Assembly (NCBI RefSeq): GCF_000730565.1
Contig: NZ_BBIQ01000003.1
Span: forward strand, 186,001 to 250,000
Length of the DNA stretch: 64,000 nucleotides
Source: Pseudomonas fulva NBRC 16637 = DSM 17717
GTDB lineage: Bacteria > Pseudomonadota > Gammaproteobacteria > Pseudomonadales > Pseudomonadaceae
Direction of reading: 5' to 3'
Position numbers and translations under genes: made by a program
Notes under the pieces: model-generated
Told to the model about the DNA's origin: nothing
Seen by the model: only the letters and a program-made list of their open reading frames with translations
Databases searched by the model: none
Shown: positions 1 through 9,421 of the stretch, one piece after another
How positions within the stretch are numbered: position 1 is the first letter of the stretch
Layout: the number at the start of each line of letters is the position of its first letter

Positions 1-620
1 TCGCCAACGAGCCGCTGGAGCAGGCAATCATCCACAGCCTGCAGGTGGTAGGGTGGAGCGCACTCTGGATGTCGGCCGGGCTGTTGCTGATCGCGGCCGC
101 CGACGCCCCGTTCCAGCTGTGGCAGACGCACAAGAAAATGAAGATGACCAAGCAGGAAGTGCGCGACGAGTACAAGGACAGCGAGGGCAAGCCGGAGGTC
201 AAGCAGCGTATCCGTCAGTTGCAACGCGAGGTGTCGCAACGGCGAATGATGGCGGCTGTGCCCCAGGCCGATGTGATCATCACCAACCCGACCCATTACG
301 CCGTCGCGCTGCAGTACGATCCGGAAAACGGGAATTCGGCCCCCTTGCTGCTGGCCAAGGGCAGCGACTTCATGGCCTTGAAGATTCGCGAGATCGGCGC
401 TGAGCACAAGATCCAGATTCTCGAATCCGCCGCCTTGGCTCGGGCGATCTACTACTCCACCGAGGTGGAGCATGAAATTCCTGCCGGCCTGTACTTGGCG
501 GTGGCTCAGGTGTTGGCGTATGTCTTCCAGATCCGTCAGTACCACGCAGGCAAGGGTAAGCGGCCAGATCCGCTGAAGACCGACTTGCCCATTCCGCCCG
601 ATCTGCGACGCGACAGTTGA
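1..620 (+). CDS. flhB: Flagellar export switch protein FlhB (C-terminal part, 5' truncated by window edge)
   Basis: This is the C-terminal part of the flagellar type III export gate protein, which switches secretion from rod/hook to filament substrates. The reading frame is open from the first complete codon at position 3, so the start lies outside the window. The last hydrophobic segment (WMSAGLLLIAAAD) is followed by a charged linker and the autocleavage motif NPTH at 285-296, then the conserved YAVALQYD stretch. The protein ends in the usual proline-rich tail. It precedes flhA by 145 bp. A second, free-standing copy of this C-terminal domain lies at 17734-18066. Confidence 0.96.
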   Translation, partial: ANEPLEQAIIHSLQVVGWSALWMSAGLLLIAAADAPFQLWQTHKKMKMTKQEVRDEYKDSEGKPEVKQRIRQLQREVSQRRMMAAVPQADVIITNPTHYAVALQYDPENGNSAPLLLAKGSDFMALKIREIGAEHKIQILESAALARAIYYSTEVEHEIPAGLYLAVAQVLAYVFQIRQYHAGKGKRPDPLKTDLPIPPDLRRDS

Positions 621-693
621 CTTTGCGCCGGGGATGGCTGAAATGGCCGCCATAGGGCCAGCACAGGCAATATAAATTCTCCACCCGACAAAG

Positions 694-711
694 TTGGAAA
701 GCTTCTTGCAA
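694..711 (+). promoter_or_regulatory. Candidate sigma-54 (-24/-12) promoter for flhA
   Basis: TTGGAAAGCTTCTTGCA has the invariant GG at 696-697 and GC at 708-709, exactly ten bases apart, within the frame of the consensus TTGGCACG-N4-TTGCW. It lies about 60 bp before the flhA start, so transcription would begin near 721. Class II flagellar genes of Pseudomonas are RpoN/FleQ dependent, which fits. The call rests on the match alone. Confidence 0.6.
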
Positions 712-724
712 TGGCAGCGTCAGT

Positions 725-737
725 CGCCTGACAGGCG
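725..737 (+). repeat. Perfect inverted repeat in the flhA leader
   Basis: CGCCTG-A-CAGGCG is a perfect 6-bp inverted repeat with a one-base centre. It sits just after the predicted start of transcription and about 30 bp before the flhA start codon. It could be an operator half-site pair or a small leader structure. No function is assigned. Confidence 0.45.
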
Positions 738-765
738 TCAAAGTTTTGCAAGAAGAGGACTCGCG

Positions 766-2895
766 GTGGATCGCACTCAGTTAATCAGCAACGCTCGCCA
801 TAACCTGGCCGGTCTCGGGCGGGGCAACCTCGGCGTGCCGCTGTTGCTGTTGGTGATGCTGGCAATGATGATGTTGCCAATACCACCGTTTTTGCTCGAC
901 GTGTTCTTCACCTTCAACATCGCCTTGTCCATCGTGGTGCTGCTGGTCAGCGTGTACGCGCTGCGCCCGCTGGACTTCGCCGCTTTCCCCACCATCCTGC
1001 TGGTGGCGACCCTGCTGCGACTGGCCCTGAACGTGGCTTCCACCCGCGTGGTCATGCTGCACGGCCAGGAAGGGCACGGCGCCGCGGGCATGGTGATCCA
1101 GGCCTTCGGCGATGTGGTCATCGGCGGCAACTACGTGGTCGGTGCGGTGGTCTTCGCCATCCTCATGATCATCAACTTCGTGGTGGTGACCAAGGGTGCG
1201 GGGCGTATCTCGGAGGTCAGCGCACGCTTCACCCTCGATGCGATGCCGGGCAAGCAGATGGCCATCGACGCGGACCTGAACGCCGGCCTGATCGACCAGG
1301 CGCAAGCCAAGGCGCGCCGCAGCGAGGTCGCCCAGGAGGCTGAGTTCTACGGTTCGATGGACGGTGCCAGCAAGTTCGTGCGCGGTGACGCCATCGCTGG
1401 CCTGCTGATCCTGTTCATCAACCTGATCGGTGGCATGCTGATCGGCATGTTGCAGCATGGCATGAGCTTTGGTGATGCCGGCAAGGTGTATGCCCTGCTG
1501 ACCATCGGTGACGGCCTGGTGGCGCAGCTGCCTTCGCTGCTGCTCTCCACCGCCGCAGCCATCATGGTCACCCGTGCCTCGGGCTCGGAGGACATGGGCA
1601 AGCTGATCAACCGCCAGATGTTCGACTCGCCCCGGGCCCTGGCCGTGTCCGGCGCCATCATGATCGTCATGGGCCTTGTGCCGGGCATGCCGCACCTGGC
1701 GTTCCTGAGCCTGGGCCTGATGGCGGGCGGCGGTGCCTACCTGGTGTGGAAAAAACAGCATAAGACCAAGGTGCTGGCCCAGCAGGAAGCGCAGCGCCAG
1801 CAAGAGCTGCTGCCGTCCCCGCAGAGGGCGGCCGAAACCAAGGAGCTGGGCTGGGACGACGTCACCCCGATCGACATGATCGGCCTCGAGGTGGGTTATC
1901 GCTTGATTCCGTTGGTCGACCGCAACCAGGGCGGGCAGCTGCTGGCGCGGATCAAGGGGGTGCGCAAGAAGCTGTCTCAGGACTTGGGCTTTCTCATGCC
2001 TACCGTGCACATCCGCGACAACCTGGACCTGCAACCCAGTGCCTATCGCCTGACGTTGATGGGGGTAATTCTGGCCGAAGCAGAGATCTACCCGGACCGC
2101 GAGCTTGCCATCAACCCAGGGCAGGTGTTCGGCAGCCTCAACGGCATTGCGGCTCGCGATCCTGCTTTTGGCCTGGAGGCGGTGTGGATCGACGTCGGTC
2201 AGCGCTCCCAGGCTCAGTCGCTTGGCTACACCGTCGTAGACGCCAGCACGGTGGTGGCCACTCACCTCAACCAGATATTGCAGAAGCATTGCCACGAGCT
2301 GATCGGTCACGAAGAAGTGCAGCAACTGTTGCAAGTCTTGTCCAAGGCGTCGCCCAAGCTGGCGGAAGAATTGGTGCCGGGTGTTATTTCGCTGTCTGGT
2401 CTTCTCAAAGTCCTACAGGCTTTGTTGTCAGAACAGGTGCCAGTGCGAGATATTCGTAGCATTGCCGAATCCATCGCCAACAACGCGGCAAAGAGTCAAG
2501 ATACCGCCGCTTTGGTTGCGGCCGTGCGCGTCGGATTGTGTCGCGCCATCGTGCAAAGCATTGTTGGCGTTGAGTCCGAGCTGCCTGTGATCACCTTGGA
2601 GCCCAGGTTGGAACAGATCTTGCTCAATAGTCTGCAGAGGGCCGGGCAAGGTCAGGAAGACGGAGTGCTTCTTGAGCCGAGCATGGCCGAAAAGCTGCAG
2701 CGTTCGCTGATCGAAGCCGCACAGCGTCAGGAGATGCAAGGCCAGCCGGCCATCCTCCTGGTTGCTGGCCCGATCCGCGCCATGCTGTCGCGTTTCGGTC
2801 GGCTGGCCGTACCGAATTTGCATGTGCTGGCGTATCAGGAAATACCGGACAACAAGCAAGTCACCATCGTTGCCACCGTGGGCCCTAATGGCTGA
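766..2895 (+). CDS. flhA: Flagellar export gate protein FlhA
   Basis: FlhA (709 aa) is the large inner-membrane subunit of the flagellar type III export gate. Its cytoplasmic domain docks chaperone-substrate complexes. A GTG start at 766 gives the family N-terminus VDRTQLISNARHNLAGLGRG and follows an AAGAGGA ribosome site. The in-frame TTG at 694 is rejected because it would lie inside the candidate promoter. The first ~330 residues hold about eight hydrophobic segments plus the conserved cytoplasmic FHIPEP loop (RFTLDAMPGKQMAIDADLNA). The rest is the soluble C-terminal domain. flhF begins 11 bp downstream, indicating one transcript. Confidence 0.97.
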   Translation: MDRTQLISNARHNLAGLGRGNLGVPLLLLVMLAMMMLPIPPFLLDVFFTFNIALSIVVLLVSVYALRPLDFAAFPTILLVATLLRLALNVASTRVVMLHGQEGHGAAGMVIQAFGDVVIGGNYVVGAVVFAILMIINFVVVTKGAGRISEVSARFTLDAMPGKQMAIDADLNAGLIDQAQAKARRSEVAQEAEFYGSMDGASKFVRGDAIAGLLILFINLIGGMLIGMLQHGMSFGDAGKVYALLTIGDGLVAQLPSLLLSTAAAIMVTRASGSEDMGKLINRQMFDSPRALAVSGAIMIVMGLVPGMPHLAFLSLGLMAGGGAYLVWKKQHKTKVLAQQEAQRQQELLPSPQRAAETKELGWDDVTPIDMIGLEVGYRLIPLVDRNQGGQLLARIKGVRKKLSQDLGFLMPTVHIRDNLDLQPSAYRLTLMGVILAEAEIYPDRELAINPGQVFGSLNGIAARDPAFGLEAVWIDVGQRSQAQSLGYTVVDASTVVATHLNQILQKHCHELIGHEEVQQLLQVLSKASPKLAEELVPGVISLSGLLKVLQALLSEQVPVRDIRSIAESIANNAAKSQDTAALVAAVRVGLCRAIVQSIVGVESELPVITLEPRLEQILLNSLQRAGQGQEDGVLLEPSMAEKLQRSLIEAAQRQEMQGQPAILLVAGPIRAMLSRFGRLAVPNLHVLAYQEIPDNKQVTIVATVGPNG

Positions 2896-2906
2896 GGTAG
2901 TGGATA

Positions 2907-4217
2907 ATGCAAGTTAAGCGATTCTTCGCCGCTGATATGCGTCAGGCCATGAAGCTGGTGCGCGATGAGCTGGGCGCTGATGCGGCCATCATCGGCAATC
3001 GCCGTATCGCAGGCGGGGTCGAACTGACCGCCGCGCTGGACTACAAGCTGTCCGCCCTGGCACCTCGGGTACCGAACGTCGAACTCGAAGAAGAGCTTCG
3101 CAAGACGCACACGCGCATCGCCACGGCCAAGGCCGAGCTCGATCAGCGCCCGGACAGCAGCGACAGCAATCGCCAACTGTTCGCCGGTCAATCGCTCACG
3201 GCGGCCGAGCCCTTGGTCGAGCCGCATGTCGATACCCCGCAGCCGGCCGCCACCGCAAGCAGCCAGGCCTCGGTAGACCCGCGCCTGTTCGATGCCATGC
3301 GCTCGGAGCTGTCCGGCTTGCGCGAACTGCTGGAAGTGCAGCTGGGGTCGCTGGCCTGGACCCAGCTGCAAGGTAGCAAGCCGCAGCAGGCCACGTTGTG
3401 GCGCCGGCTGCAGCGCATCGGCCTGTCTGGCCCCATTGCCCGCGAATTGCTCGAGCTGACCAAGGACATCGAGGAGCCTCGCCACGCCTGGCGTATGCTG
3501 CTGGCGCACCTGGCGCGCATGATCCGTACGCCTGACGTCGAACCGATCGAGGACGGCGGCGTGATTGCCGTCGTCGGCCCAGCCGGCATGGGCAAGACCA
3601 CCACCCTGGCCAAGCTCGCGGCGCGTTATGTGCTCAAGTACGGCGCCCACAACCTGGCGCTGGTGAGCATGGACAGTTTTCGCATCGGCGCCCAGGAACA
3701 GCTCAAGACCCTGGGCCGGATCCTGAATGTGCCGGTCACCTATGTCGACCCCGGTCAGTCGTTGGCGGCGGCGCTCGAGCCGCTGCTGCGCAAACGCGTG
3801 GTGCTGATCGATACGGCCGGCCTGCAAGCCAGCGACCCGGCCTTGCGCATGCAGCTCGATACCCTGGCCGGTCGCGGTATCGCTGCGAAGAATTACCTGG
3901 TCCTGGCCACCACCAGCCAGAAGCAGGTGCTGACCGCGGCCTACCACAGCTACAAGCGCTGCGGGCTGGCCGGCTGCATCCTGACCAAACTCGACGAGTC
4001 GGCAAGCCTGGGCGATGTCCTGAGCCTTGCCATCAGTTTCCGACTGCCCGTGGCCTACCTTACCGATGGGCCGCGTATCCCGGACGATCTGCACTTGCCC
4101 CGTGGGCACCAGCTGGTCACCCGCGCGGTCAATGTGCAGCAGCAGGACGAGCCCAGCGAGGAGGCCATGGCCGACATGTTCGCTGATCTCTACCACAACC
4201 CACGGCGAGCGGGTTGA
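2907..4217 (+). CDS. flhF: Flagellar biosynthesis GTPase FlhF
   Basis: FlhF (436 aa) is an SRP-type GTPase that marks the cell pole for flagellum assembly. The N-terminal ~110 residues are a basic then low-complexity B region. Residues 120-210 form the helical N domain and 217-436 the G domain. Visible motifs are GPAGMGKT (224-231), DTAG (302-305) and TKLD (360-363). The ATG at 2907 gives the family start MQVKRFFAADMRQAM. In polar-flagellate pseudomonads it acts with FleN, encoded next after a 93-bp gap, to set flagellar position and number. Confidence 0.97.
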   Translation: MQVKRFFAADMRQAMKLVRDELGADAAIIGNRRIAGGVELTAALDYKLSALAPRVPNVELEEELRKTHTRIATAKAELDQRPDSSDSNRQLFAGQSLTAAEPLVEPHVDTPQPAATASSQASVDPRLFDAMRSELSGLRELLEVQLGSLAWTQLQGSKPQQATLWRRLQRIGLSGPIARELLELTKDIEEPRHAWRMLLAHLARMIRTPDVEPIEDGGVIAVVGPAGMGKTTTLAKLAARYVLKYGAHNLALVSMDSFRIGAQEQLKTLGRILNVPVTYVDPGQSLAAALEPLLRKRVVLIDTAGLQASDPALRMQLDTLAGRGIAAKNYLVLATTSQKQVLTAAYHSYKRCGLAGCILTKLDESASLGDVLSLAISFRLPVAYLTDGPRIPDDLHLPRGHQLVTRAVNVQQQDEPSEEAMADMFADLYHNPRRAG

Positions 4218-4310
4218 AAATGAAATGTGTGCAAGGTAGCTATGCCAAGGGGTACGCAGCATTGCCCTTCGTGTGGCATGAGTCCCAGCGAGACAAGGTA
4301 AAGAACAGAC

Positions 4311-5144
4311 ATGGGTAGCATGCATCCCGTACAGGTGATCGCCGTGACCGGTGGCAAAGGTGGCGTCGGCAAGACAAATGTTTCAGTGAACCTGTCTCTG
4401 GCGTTGGCCGAGCTGGGCCGCAGGGTCATGCTGCTCGACGCCGACCTGGGCCTGGCCAATGTCGATGTGTTGCTGGGCCTTGCGCCCAAGCGCACGCTGG
4501 CCGATGTCATCGAGGGGCGTTGCGAACTGCGCGATGTGATGCTGCAGGGCCCGGGCGGTGTGCGCATCGTCCCGGCCGCTTCGGGCACCCAGAGCATGGT
4601 GCACCTTGCGCCTGCCCAGCATGCGGGTCTGATCCAGGCGTTCAGCGAAGTCGGCGACAACCTCGATGTGCTGGTGATTGATACTGCGGCCGGCATCGGC
4701 GATTCGGTGGTCAGCTTCGTGCGCGCGGCTCAGGAAGTGCTGCTGGTGGTGTGCGATGAGCCGACCTCGATCACCGATGCCTACGCGCTGATCAAGCTGC
4801 TCAACCGCGATTACGGCATGAATCGCTTCCGGGTGCTGGCCAATATGGCCCAGAGCCCCCAGGAAGGGCGCAACCTGTTTGCCAAGCTGACCAAGGTCAC
4901 CGACCGCTTCCTGGATGTGGCGCTTCAGTACGTGGGCGCCGTGCCTTACGACGAATGCGTGCGCAAGGCGGTGCAGAAACAGCGTGCCGTGTACGAGGCG
5001 TTCCCGCGCTCCAAATGCGCCTTGGCCTTCAAGGCCATTGCGCAGAAGGTCGACAGCTGGCCGCTGCCTGCCAACCCCCGTGGCCACCTGGAGTTCTTCG
5101 TCGAACGCCTGGTGCAGCCGACCAGTGCAGGTTCGATGTCATGA
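4311..5144 (+). CDS. fleN: Flagellar number regulator FleN (FlhG), MinD-like ATPase
   Basis: FleN (277 aa) is a ParA/MinD-family ATPase that antagonises the master activator FleQ and limits flagellar number. The deviant Walker A motif is GGKGGVGKTN (residues 13-22), followed by MLLDADLGLANVDVLLGL and the VIDTAAGIGD switch region. The start codon follows a gap of 93 bp after flhF. Its stop codon overlaps the fliA start (ATGA at 5141-5144), implying translational coupling of the counting regulator to the filament sigma factor. Confidence 0.96.
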   Translation: MGSMHPVQVIAVTGGKGGVGKTNVSVNLSLALAELGRRVMLLDADLGLANVDVLLGLAPKRTLADVIEGRCELRDVMLQGPGGVRIVPAASGTQSMVHLAPAQHAGLIQAFSEVGDNLDVLVIDTAAGIGDSVVSFVRAAQEVLLVVCDEPTSITDAYALIKLLNRDYGMNRFRVLANMAQSPQEGRNLFAKLTKVTDRFLDVALQYVGAVPYDECVRKAVQKQRAVYEAFPRSKCALAFKAIAQKVDSWPLPANPRGHLEFFVERLVQPTSAGSMS

Positions 5145-5881
5145 GCGCCAGCGGCTTCAAGATGTACAGCCGCGCCTCGAAGGACGCGCAATATGAGCTG
5201 ATCGAGCGCTATGCCCCGCTGGTCAAGCGCATCGCCTATCACCTGCTTGCGCGACTGCCTGCCAACGTGCAGGTCGAGGACCTGATCCAGGCGGGCATGA
5301 TCGGTCTGCTCGAGGTCGCCAACAAGTATGACGCCAGCAAGGGCGCCAGCTTCGAGACCTATGCCGGCATCCGCATTCGCGGCGCCATGCTCGACGAGGT
5401 GCGCAAAGGCGACTGGGCGCCGCGTTCGGTGCACCGCAACACCCGCATGGTCAGCGACGCCATGCGCGCGGTAGAAGCCAAAACCGGCCGCGACGCTAAA
5501 GATCATGAAGTTGCTGCCGAACTCAAGTTGAGCCTCGATGATTATTACGGGATTCTCAACGACACACTGGGCAGCCGCCTGTTCAGCTTCGACGACCTGT
5601 TGCAGGACGGCGAGCACGAAGGCTTGCATGAGGACGGCGTTAGCGGCCAGGCCGAGCCTGCCCGTGGGTTGGAGGAAGAGCGGTTCCAGGTCGCGTTGAC
5701 CGAGGCCATCGCCAACCTGCCGGAGCGTGAGCGCCTGGTGCTGGCGCTGTACTACGACGAGGAACTGAACCTGAAGGAGATCGGTGAGGTCTTGGGGGTC
5801 AGCGAGTCGCGGGTCAGCCAGTTGCACAGCCAATGCGCCGCGCGCCTGCGCAGCCGCCTGGGGGAATGGCGGGCCCGTTGA
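5141..5881 (+). CDS. fliA: RNA polymerase sigma-28 factor FliA
   Basis: FliA (246 aa) is the flagellar sigma factor for late genes such as fliC and chemotaxis genes, normally held by FlgM until the hook is finished. Region 2 is evident in YAPLVKRIAYHLLARLP and DLIQAGMIGLLEVANKYD, and region 4 in LPERERLVLALYYDEELN followed by the helix-turn-helix LKEIGEVLGVSESRVSQLHS. The ATG at 5141 overlaps the fleN stop and gives the family N-terminus MSASGFKMYSRASKDAQ. A longer upstream in-frame extension is not supported. Confidence 0.97.
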   Translation: MSASGFKMYSRASKDAQYELIERYAPLVKRIAYHLLARLPANVQVEDLIQAGMIGLLEVANKYDASKGASFETYAGIRIRGAMLDEVRKGDWAPRSVHRNTRMVSDAMRAVEAKTGRDAKDHEVAAELKLSLDDYYGILNDTLGSRLFSFDDLLQDGEHEGLHEDGVSGQAEPARGLEEERFQVALTEAIANLPERERLVLALYYDEELNLKEIGEVLGVSESRVSQLHSQCAARLRSRLGEWRAR

Positions 5882-5931
5882 GCCCGCCGCCGTCGTTGCC
5901 GTTTTCCACGTTGTACCGAATCGATTGAGTG

Positions 5932-5951
5932 CGCGCTCGGGGCCGAGCGCG
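5932..5951 (+). other. GC-rich hairpin between fliA and cheY
   Basis: CGCGCTCG (5932-5939) and CGAGCGCG (5944-5951) form an 8-bp stem with a 4-base loop, followed by only TTTGAGA. It lies about 35 bp before the cheY start. It could be a weak attenuator or a processing site between the flagellar and chemotaxis parts of the cluster. Confidence 0.4.
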
Positions 5952-5986
5952 TTTGAGACTGCTTGGAGGTCTAATTGGACAAAAAC

Positions 5987-6361
5987 ATGAAAATCCTCAT
6001 CGTCGACGACTTTTCGACGATGCGGCGCATCATCAAGAACCTGCTGCGTGACCTGGGCTTCACCAACACCAGCGAAGCCGATGACGGCATGACGGCGCTG
6101 CCCATGCTCGAAAATGGCCATTACGATTTTCTGGTAACCGACTGGAACATGCCGGGCATGTCCGGTATCGACCTGCTGCGCAAAGTGCGCGCCAGCGACA
6201 AGCTCAAGAGCTTGCCGGTGTTGATGGTGACCGCGGAAGCCAAGCGCGACCAGATCATCGAGGCCGCCCAGGCAGGCGTGAATGGCTATGTGGTCAAGCC
6301 GTTCACCGCCCAGGTGCTCAAAGAAAAGATCGAGAAGATCTTCGAACGCGTCAACGGCTGA
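5987..6361 (+). CDS. cheY: Chemotaxis response regulator CheY
   Basis: CheY (124 aa) is a single receiver domain that binds the flagellar switch when phosphorylated by CheA. Residues of the acidic pocket are D7-D8, the phosphoacceptor is D52 in [10 protein letters not shown], and the switch residues are T82 and K104 (VVKPF). The ATG at 5987 gives the usual family start [15 protein letters not shown]. However, the strong GGAGG at 5965-5969 is better spaced for a TTG at 5975, which would add MDKN. I kept the family start and flag the alternative. cheZ follows after 20 bp. Confidence 0.97.
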   Translation: MKILIVDDFSTMRRIIKNLLRDLGFTNTSEADDGMTALPMLENGHYDFLVTDWNMPGMSGIDLLRKVRASDKLKSLPVLMVTAEAKRDQIIEAAQAGVNGYVVKPFTAQVLKEKIEKIFERVNG

Positions 6362-6381
6362 GTCACGTCAGGGGGCGCGCC

Positions 6382-7170
6382 ATGAGTTCATCACACACGT
6401 CATTGGGCGAGTTCGAATCGACCCTCAAAAAGCATGCCCAGGAGTTGGTCGAAAGCCTGGAGCGCGGACGGTTCGGCGAGGCGGTGCAACTCATTCACGA
6501 GTTGAACCAGACCCGCGATCGGGGGCTGTACCAGGAAGTGGGCAAGCTGACCCGCGAACTGCACAGCGCCATCGTCAGTTTCCAGATCGACCCGACCATA
6601 CCCCAGGCCGAAGAGGTGTCGCAGATTACCGACGCCACCGAACGCCTGTCCTATGTGGTCAAGCTCACCGAAGGGGCGGCAAACCGCACCATGGACCTGG
6701 TCGAGGAAAGCACGCCGGTGCTCAACGACCTGGCCAGCGAAGCCAAAGCGCTGAGTGCCGATTGGCAGCGCTTCATGCGCCGGGAAGTGAACGCCACGGA
6801 GTTTCGCGACCTGGCCAAGCGCGTCGACGGTTTCTTGGCGCACAGCGCCGAAGGTAACCGCAAGGTGGCTGGCCATCTCAACGACATCCTGCTGGCCCAG
6901 GATTACCAGGACCTGACCGGGCAGGTGATCAAGCGCGTCACGGCGTTGGTGACCGAAGTGGAAAGCAACCTGCTGAAACTGGTGATGATGGCCAGCCAGG
7001 TCGACCGCTTTGCAGGCATCCAGCATGACCAGGATCAGTTGCGGGCAGAAAAAGATCGAGAAAAACATCCGACTCGGGGTGAAGGTCCGCAGATTCATGC
7101 CGATAAGCGTGAAGACGTCGTGTCCGGTCAGGACGATGTCGATGATCTGCTATCCAGCCTGGGTTTTTAA
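6382..7170 (+). CDS. cheZ: Protein phosphatase CheZ
   Basis: CheZ (262 aa) dephosphorylates CheY-P. The sequence is a long mostly helical protein, with the phosphatase-core region LLAQDYQDLTGQVIKRVT carrying the conserved D and Q pair. A polar linker follows and then the C-terminal CheY-binding peptide DDVDDLLSSLGF. It lies directly between cheY and cheA, ending 12 bp before the cheA start, as in other pseudomonads. Confidence 0.96.
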   Translation: MSSSHTSLGEFESTLKKHAQELVESLERGRFGEAVQLIHELNQTRDRGLYQEVGKLTRELHSAIVSFQIDPTIPQAEEVSQITDATERLSYVVKLTEGAANRTMDLVEESTPVLNDLASEAKALSADWQRFMRREVNATEFRDLAKRVDGFLAHSAEGNRKVAGHLNDILLAQDYQDLTGQVIKRVTALVTEVESNLLKLVMMASQVDRFAGIQHDQDQLRAEKDREKHPTRGEGPQIHADKREDVVSGQDDVDDLLSSLGF

Positions 7171-7182
7171 GGAGCACCTTTG

Positions 7183-9414
7183 ATGAGCTTCGGCGCCGAT
7201 GAAGAAATCCTTCAGGATTTCCTGGTAGAAGCCGGTGAAATACTTGAGCAATTGTCCGAGCAGCTGGTCGAGCTTGAAAGCCGCCCTGACGATGCCGACT
7301 TGCTCAATGCAATTTTTCGCGGTTTCCACACTGTAAAAGGGGGCGCCGGCTTCCTCCAGCTCAATGAGCTGGTGGAGTGCTGCCATATCGCCGAGAACGT
7401 GTTCGACGTGCTGCGCAAAGGTGAGCGCCGGGTCGATGCAGAACTGATGGATGTGGTGCTCGAAGCACTGGATGCCGTCAACGGCATGTTCGCCCAGGTG
7501 CGTGAGCGCAGCGAGGTCACACCGGCCACGCCCGAACTGCTGGCAGCCCTGGCGCGTCTGGCAGAGCCCGGCAGCGCCGAAGCGGCCCCGGCACCGGCTG
7601 TGCCCGTGCCGGTTGAACCTGCACCCGTGCAGCAGGCTGCGCAAGCTACCGAAGCTGACATCACCGACAGCGAATTCGAGCAACTGCTCGATTCGCTCGA
7701 CGCAGTCAAAGCCCAGGCGGCGGCCGAGCAGATGCCTGCCGAGCCGGTCAGCGGCCAGGGTGACGACATCACCGATGCCGAATTCGAGTCGCTGCTCGAC
7801 CAGTTGCATGGCAAGGGCCAGTTCAGTGCCGAAGTGACGGCCCAGCCGGTGGCTGCCGCTGCCGAGCCGGCCAGCGATGAAATTACCGACGCCGAGTTCG
7901 AGTCGCTGCTGGATCAGTTGCATGGTAAAGGCACGTTCCAGGCCGATGCCTTGCCCGCAGCCAAGGCGGCGGCGCCTGTCGAACAAACATCTGCCATCAC
8001 TGGCGACGACATCAGTGAGCACGAGTTCGAGGCGTTGCTGGACCAGCTGCATGGCAAGGGCAAGTTCAATGGCGACGTGGCTGCCGTCGATGCACCTGCC
8101 AGTGTTCAGGCCGCAGCCCCAGCCAGGGCCGAGGCGCCGGCGGTCGCCCGTCCTGCTGGCGCGGCGGCACCGGTTGCAGCGCCCAAGCCTGCCGCGGCCC
8201 CGCGGGCGCCAGCGGCGAGTGCCGACAAGCACGCGGTCAGCGAAGCGGAAACGACCGTCAGGGTCGATACCGCGCGCCTGGACGAGATCATGAACATGGT
8301 CGGCGAACTGGTGCTGGTGCGTAACCGTCTGGTACGCCTGGGCCTGAACAGCGGCGATGAAGCCATGTCCAAGGCCGTGTCGAACCTCGACGTGGTCACC
8401 GCCGACTTGCAGACGGCGGTGATGAAGACGCGCATGCAGCCGATCAAGAAAGTGTTCGGCCGCTTCCCGCGCCTGGTGCGTGACCTGGCGCGGCAGTTGA
8501 AGAAAGAGATCAACCTTGAACTGGTGGGCGAAGAAACCGACCTGGACAAGAACCTGGTCGAGGCGCTGGCCGACCCGCTGGTGCACTTGGTGCGCAACGC
8601 CGTGGACCATGGGGTGGAAATGCCCGATGAGCGCGAGGCCGCGGGCAAGGCGCGCACGGGGCGCGTCGTATTGTCTGCCGAGCAGGAAGGCGACCATATC
8701 CTGCTGTCGATTTCCGACGACGGCAAAGGCATGGACCCGAACGTACTGCGTGCCAAGGCCGTGGAAAAGGGCCTGATGGACAAGGACGCCGCCGACCGCC
8801 TGAGTGAGTCGGACTGCTACAACCTGATCTTCGCCCCGGGCTTTTCCACCAAGACCGAGATTTCCGACGTCTCCGGGCGGGGCGTGGGCATGGACGTGGT
8901 CAAGACCAAGATCTCCCAGCTCAACGGCTCGATCAACATCTACTCGGCCAAGGGGCAGGGCTCGAAGATCGTCATCAAGGTCCCGTTGACCCTGGCGATC
9001 ATGCCCACCCTGATGGTGATGCTGGGCAACCAGGCGTTCGCCTTCCCTCTGGTCAACGTCAACGAGATCTTCCACCTGGACCTGTCGCGCACCAACGTGG
9101 TCGATGGCCAGGAAGTGGTGATCGTGCGGGACAAGGCGTTACCGCTGTTCTACCTCAAGCGCTGGCTGGTCCAGGGCCAGGTGCATGAAGAACAACACGA
9201 AGGTCACGTGGTGATCCTGTCGGTCGGCACCCAGCGCATCGGCTTTGTCGTCGATCAACTGGTGGGCCAGGAAGAAGTGGTAATCAAGCCTCTGGGCAAG
9301 ATGTTGCAAGGCACCCCGGGGATGTCCGGGGCCACCATCACCGGCGACGGTCGCATTGCGCTGATTCTCGACGTCCCGAGCATGCTCAAGCGTTACGCCG
9401 CGCGGCGTATTTGA
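7183..9414 (+). CDS. cheA: Chemotaxis histidine kinase CheA
   Basis: CheA (743 aa) autophosphorylates and passes phosphate to CheY and CheB. The P1 HPt domain carries the phosphoacceptor H49 in [14 protein letters not shown]. Residues 130-355 are an Ala/Pro-rich linker with four copies of an acidic motif of the type [17 protein letters not shown]. The dimerisation domain begins near residue 358. The ATPase domain has the N box [12 protein letters not shown] and G boxes DDGKGMD and GRGVGMDVV. The CheW-like P5 domain fills the C-terminus. The ATG at 7183 follows AAGGAG. An earlier TTG (7180) adds one residue only. Confidence 0.97.
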   Translation: MSFGADEEILQDFLVEAGEILEQLSEQLVELESRPDDADLLNAIFRGFHTVKGGAGFLQLNELVECCHIAENVFDVLRKGERRVDAELMDVVLEALDAVNGMFAQVRERSEVTPATPELLAALARLAEPGSAEAAPAPAVPVPVEPAPVQQAAQATEADITDSEFEQLLDSLDAVKAQAAAEQMPAEPVSGQGDDITDAEFESLLDQLHGKGQFSAEVTAQPVAAAAEPASDEITDAEFESLLDQLHGKGTFQADALPAAKAAAPVEQTSAITGDDISEHEFEALLDQLHGKGKFNGDVAAVDAPASVQAAAPARAEAPAVARPAGAAAPVAAPKPAAAPRAPAASADKHAVSEAETTVRVDTARLDEIMNMVGELVLVRNRLVRLGLNSGDEAMSKAVSNLDVVTADLQTAVMKTRMQPIKKVFGRFPRLVRDLARQLKKEINLELVGEETDLDKNLVEALADPLVHLVRNAVDHGVEMPDEREAAGKARTGRVVLSAEQEGDHILLSISDDGKGMDPNVLRAKAVEKGLMDKDAADRLSESDCYNLIFAPGFSTKTEISDVSGRGVGMDVVKTKISQLNGSINIYSAKGQGSKIVIKVPLTLAIMPTLMVMLGNQAFAFPLVNVNEIFHLDLSRTNVVDGQEVVIVRDKALPLFYLKRWLVQGQVHEEQHEGHVVILSVGTQRIGFVVDQLVGQEEVVIKPLGKMLQGTPGMSGATITGDGRIALILDVPSMLKRYAARRI
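7657..8058 (+). repeat. Four-copy acidic motif in the CheA linker
   Basis: Within cheA, residues 159-171, 195-211, 233-249 and 276-292 repeat the pattern (D/E)I(T/S)-x-x-EFE-x-LLD-x-L. The last three copies end in HGKG plus an aromatic residue. They are separated by Ala/Pro-rich spacers of roughly 21-26 residues. The motif core resembles the CheY-binding tail of CheZ encoded just upstream. The repeat is directly visible; a binding role is inference. Confidence 0.75.
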
Positions 9415-9421
9415 TCTCGGT

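Noticed and set aside
781..2334. Long open frame on the - strand inside flhA
   Set aside because: Antisense shadow of flhA. It has a biased His/Gln/Asp composition typical of such frames.
2835..4325. Long open frame on the - strand across flhF and part of flhA
   Set aside because: It is an antisense shadow of high-GC flhF codons. The encoded sequence is His/Gln/Arg-rich, with no recognisable family and no ribosome site.
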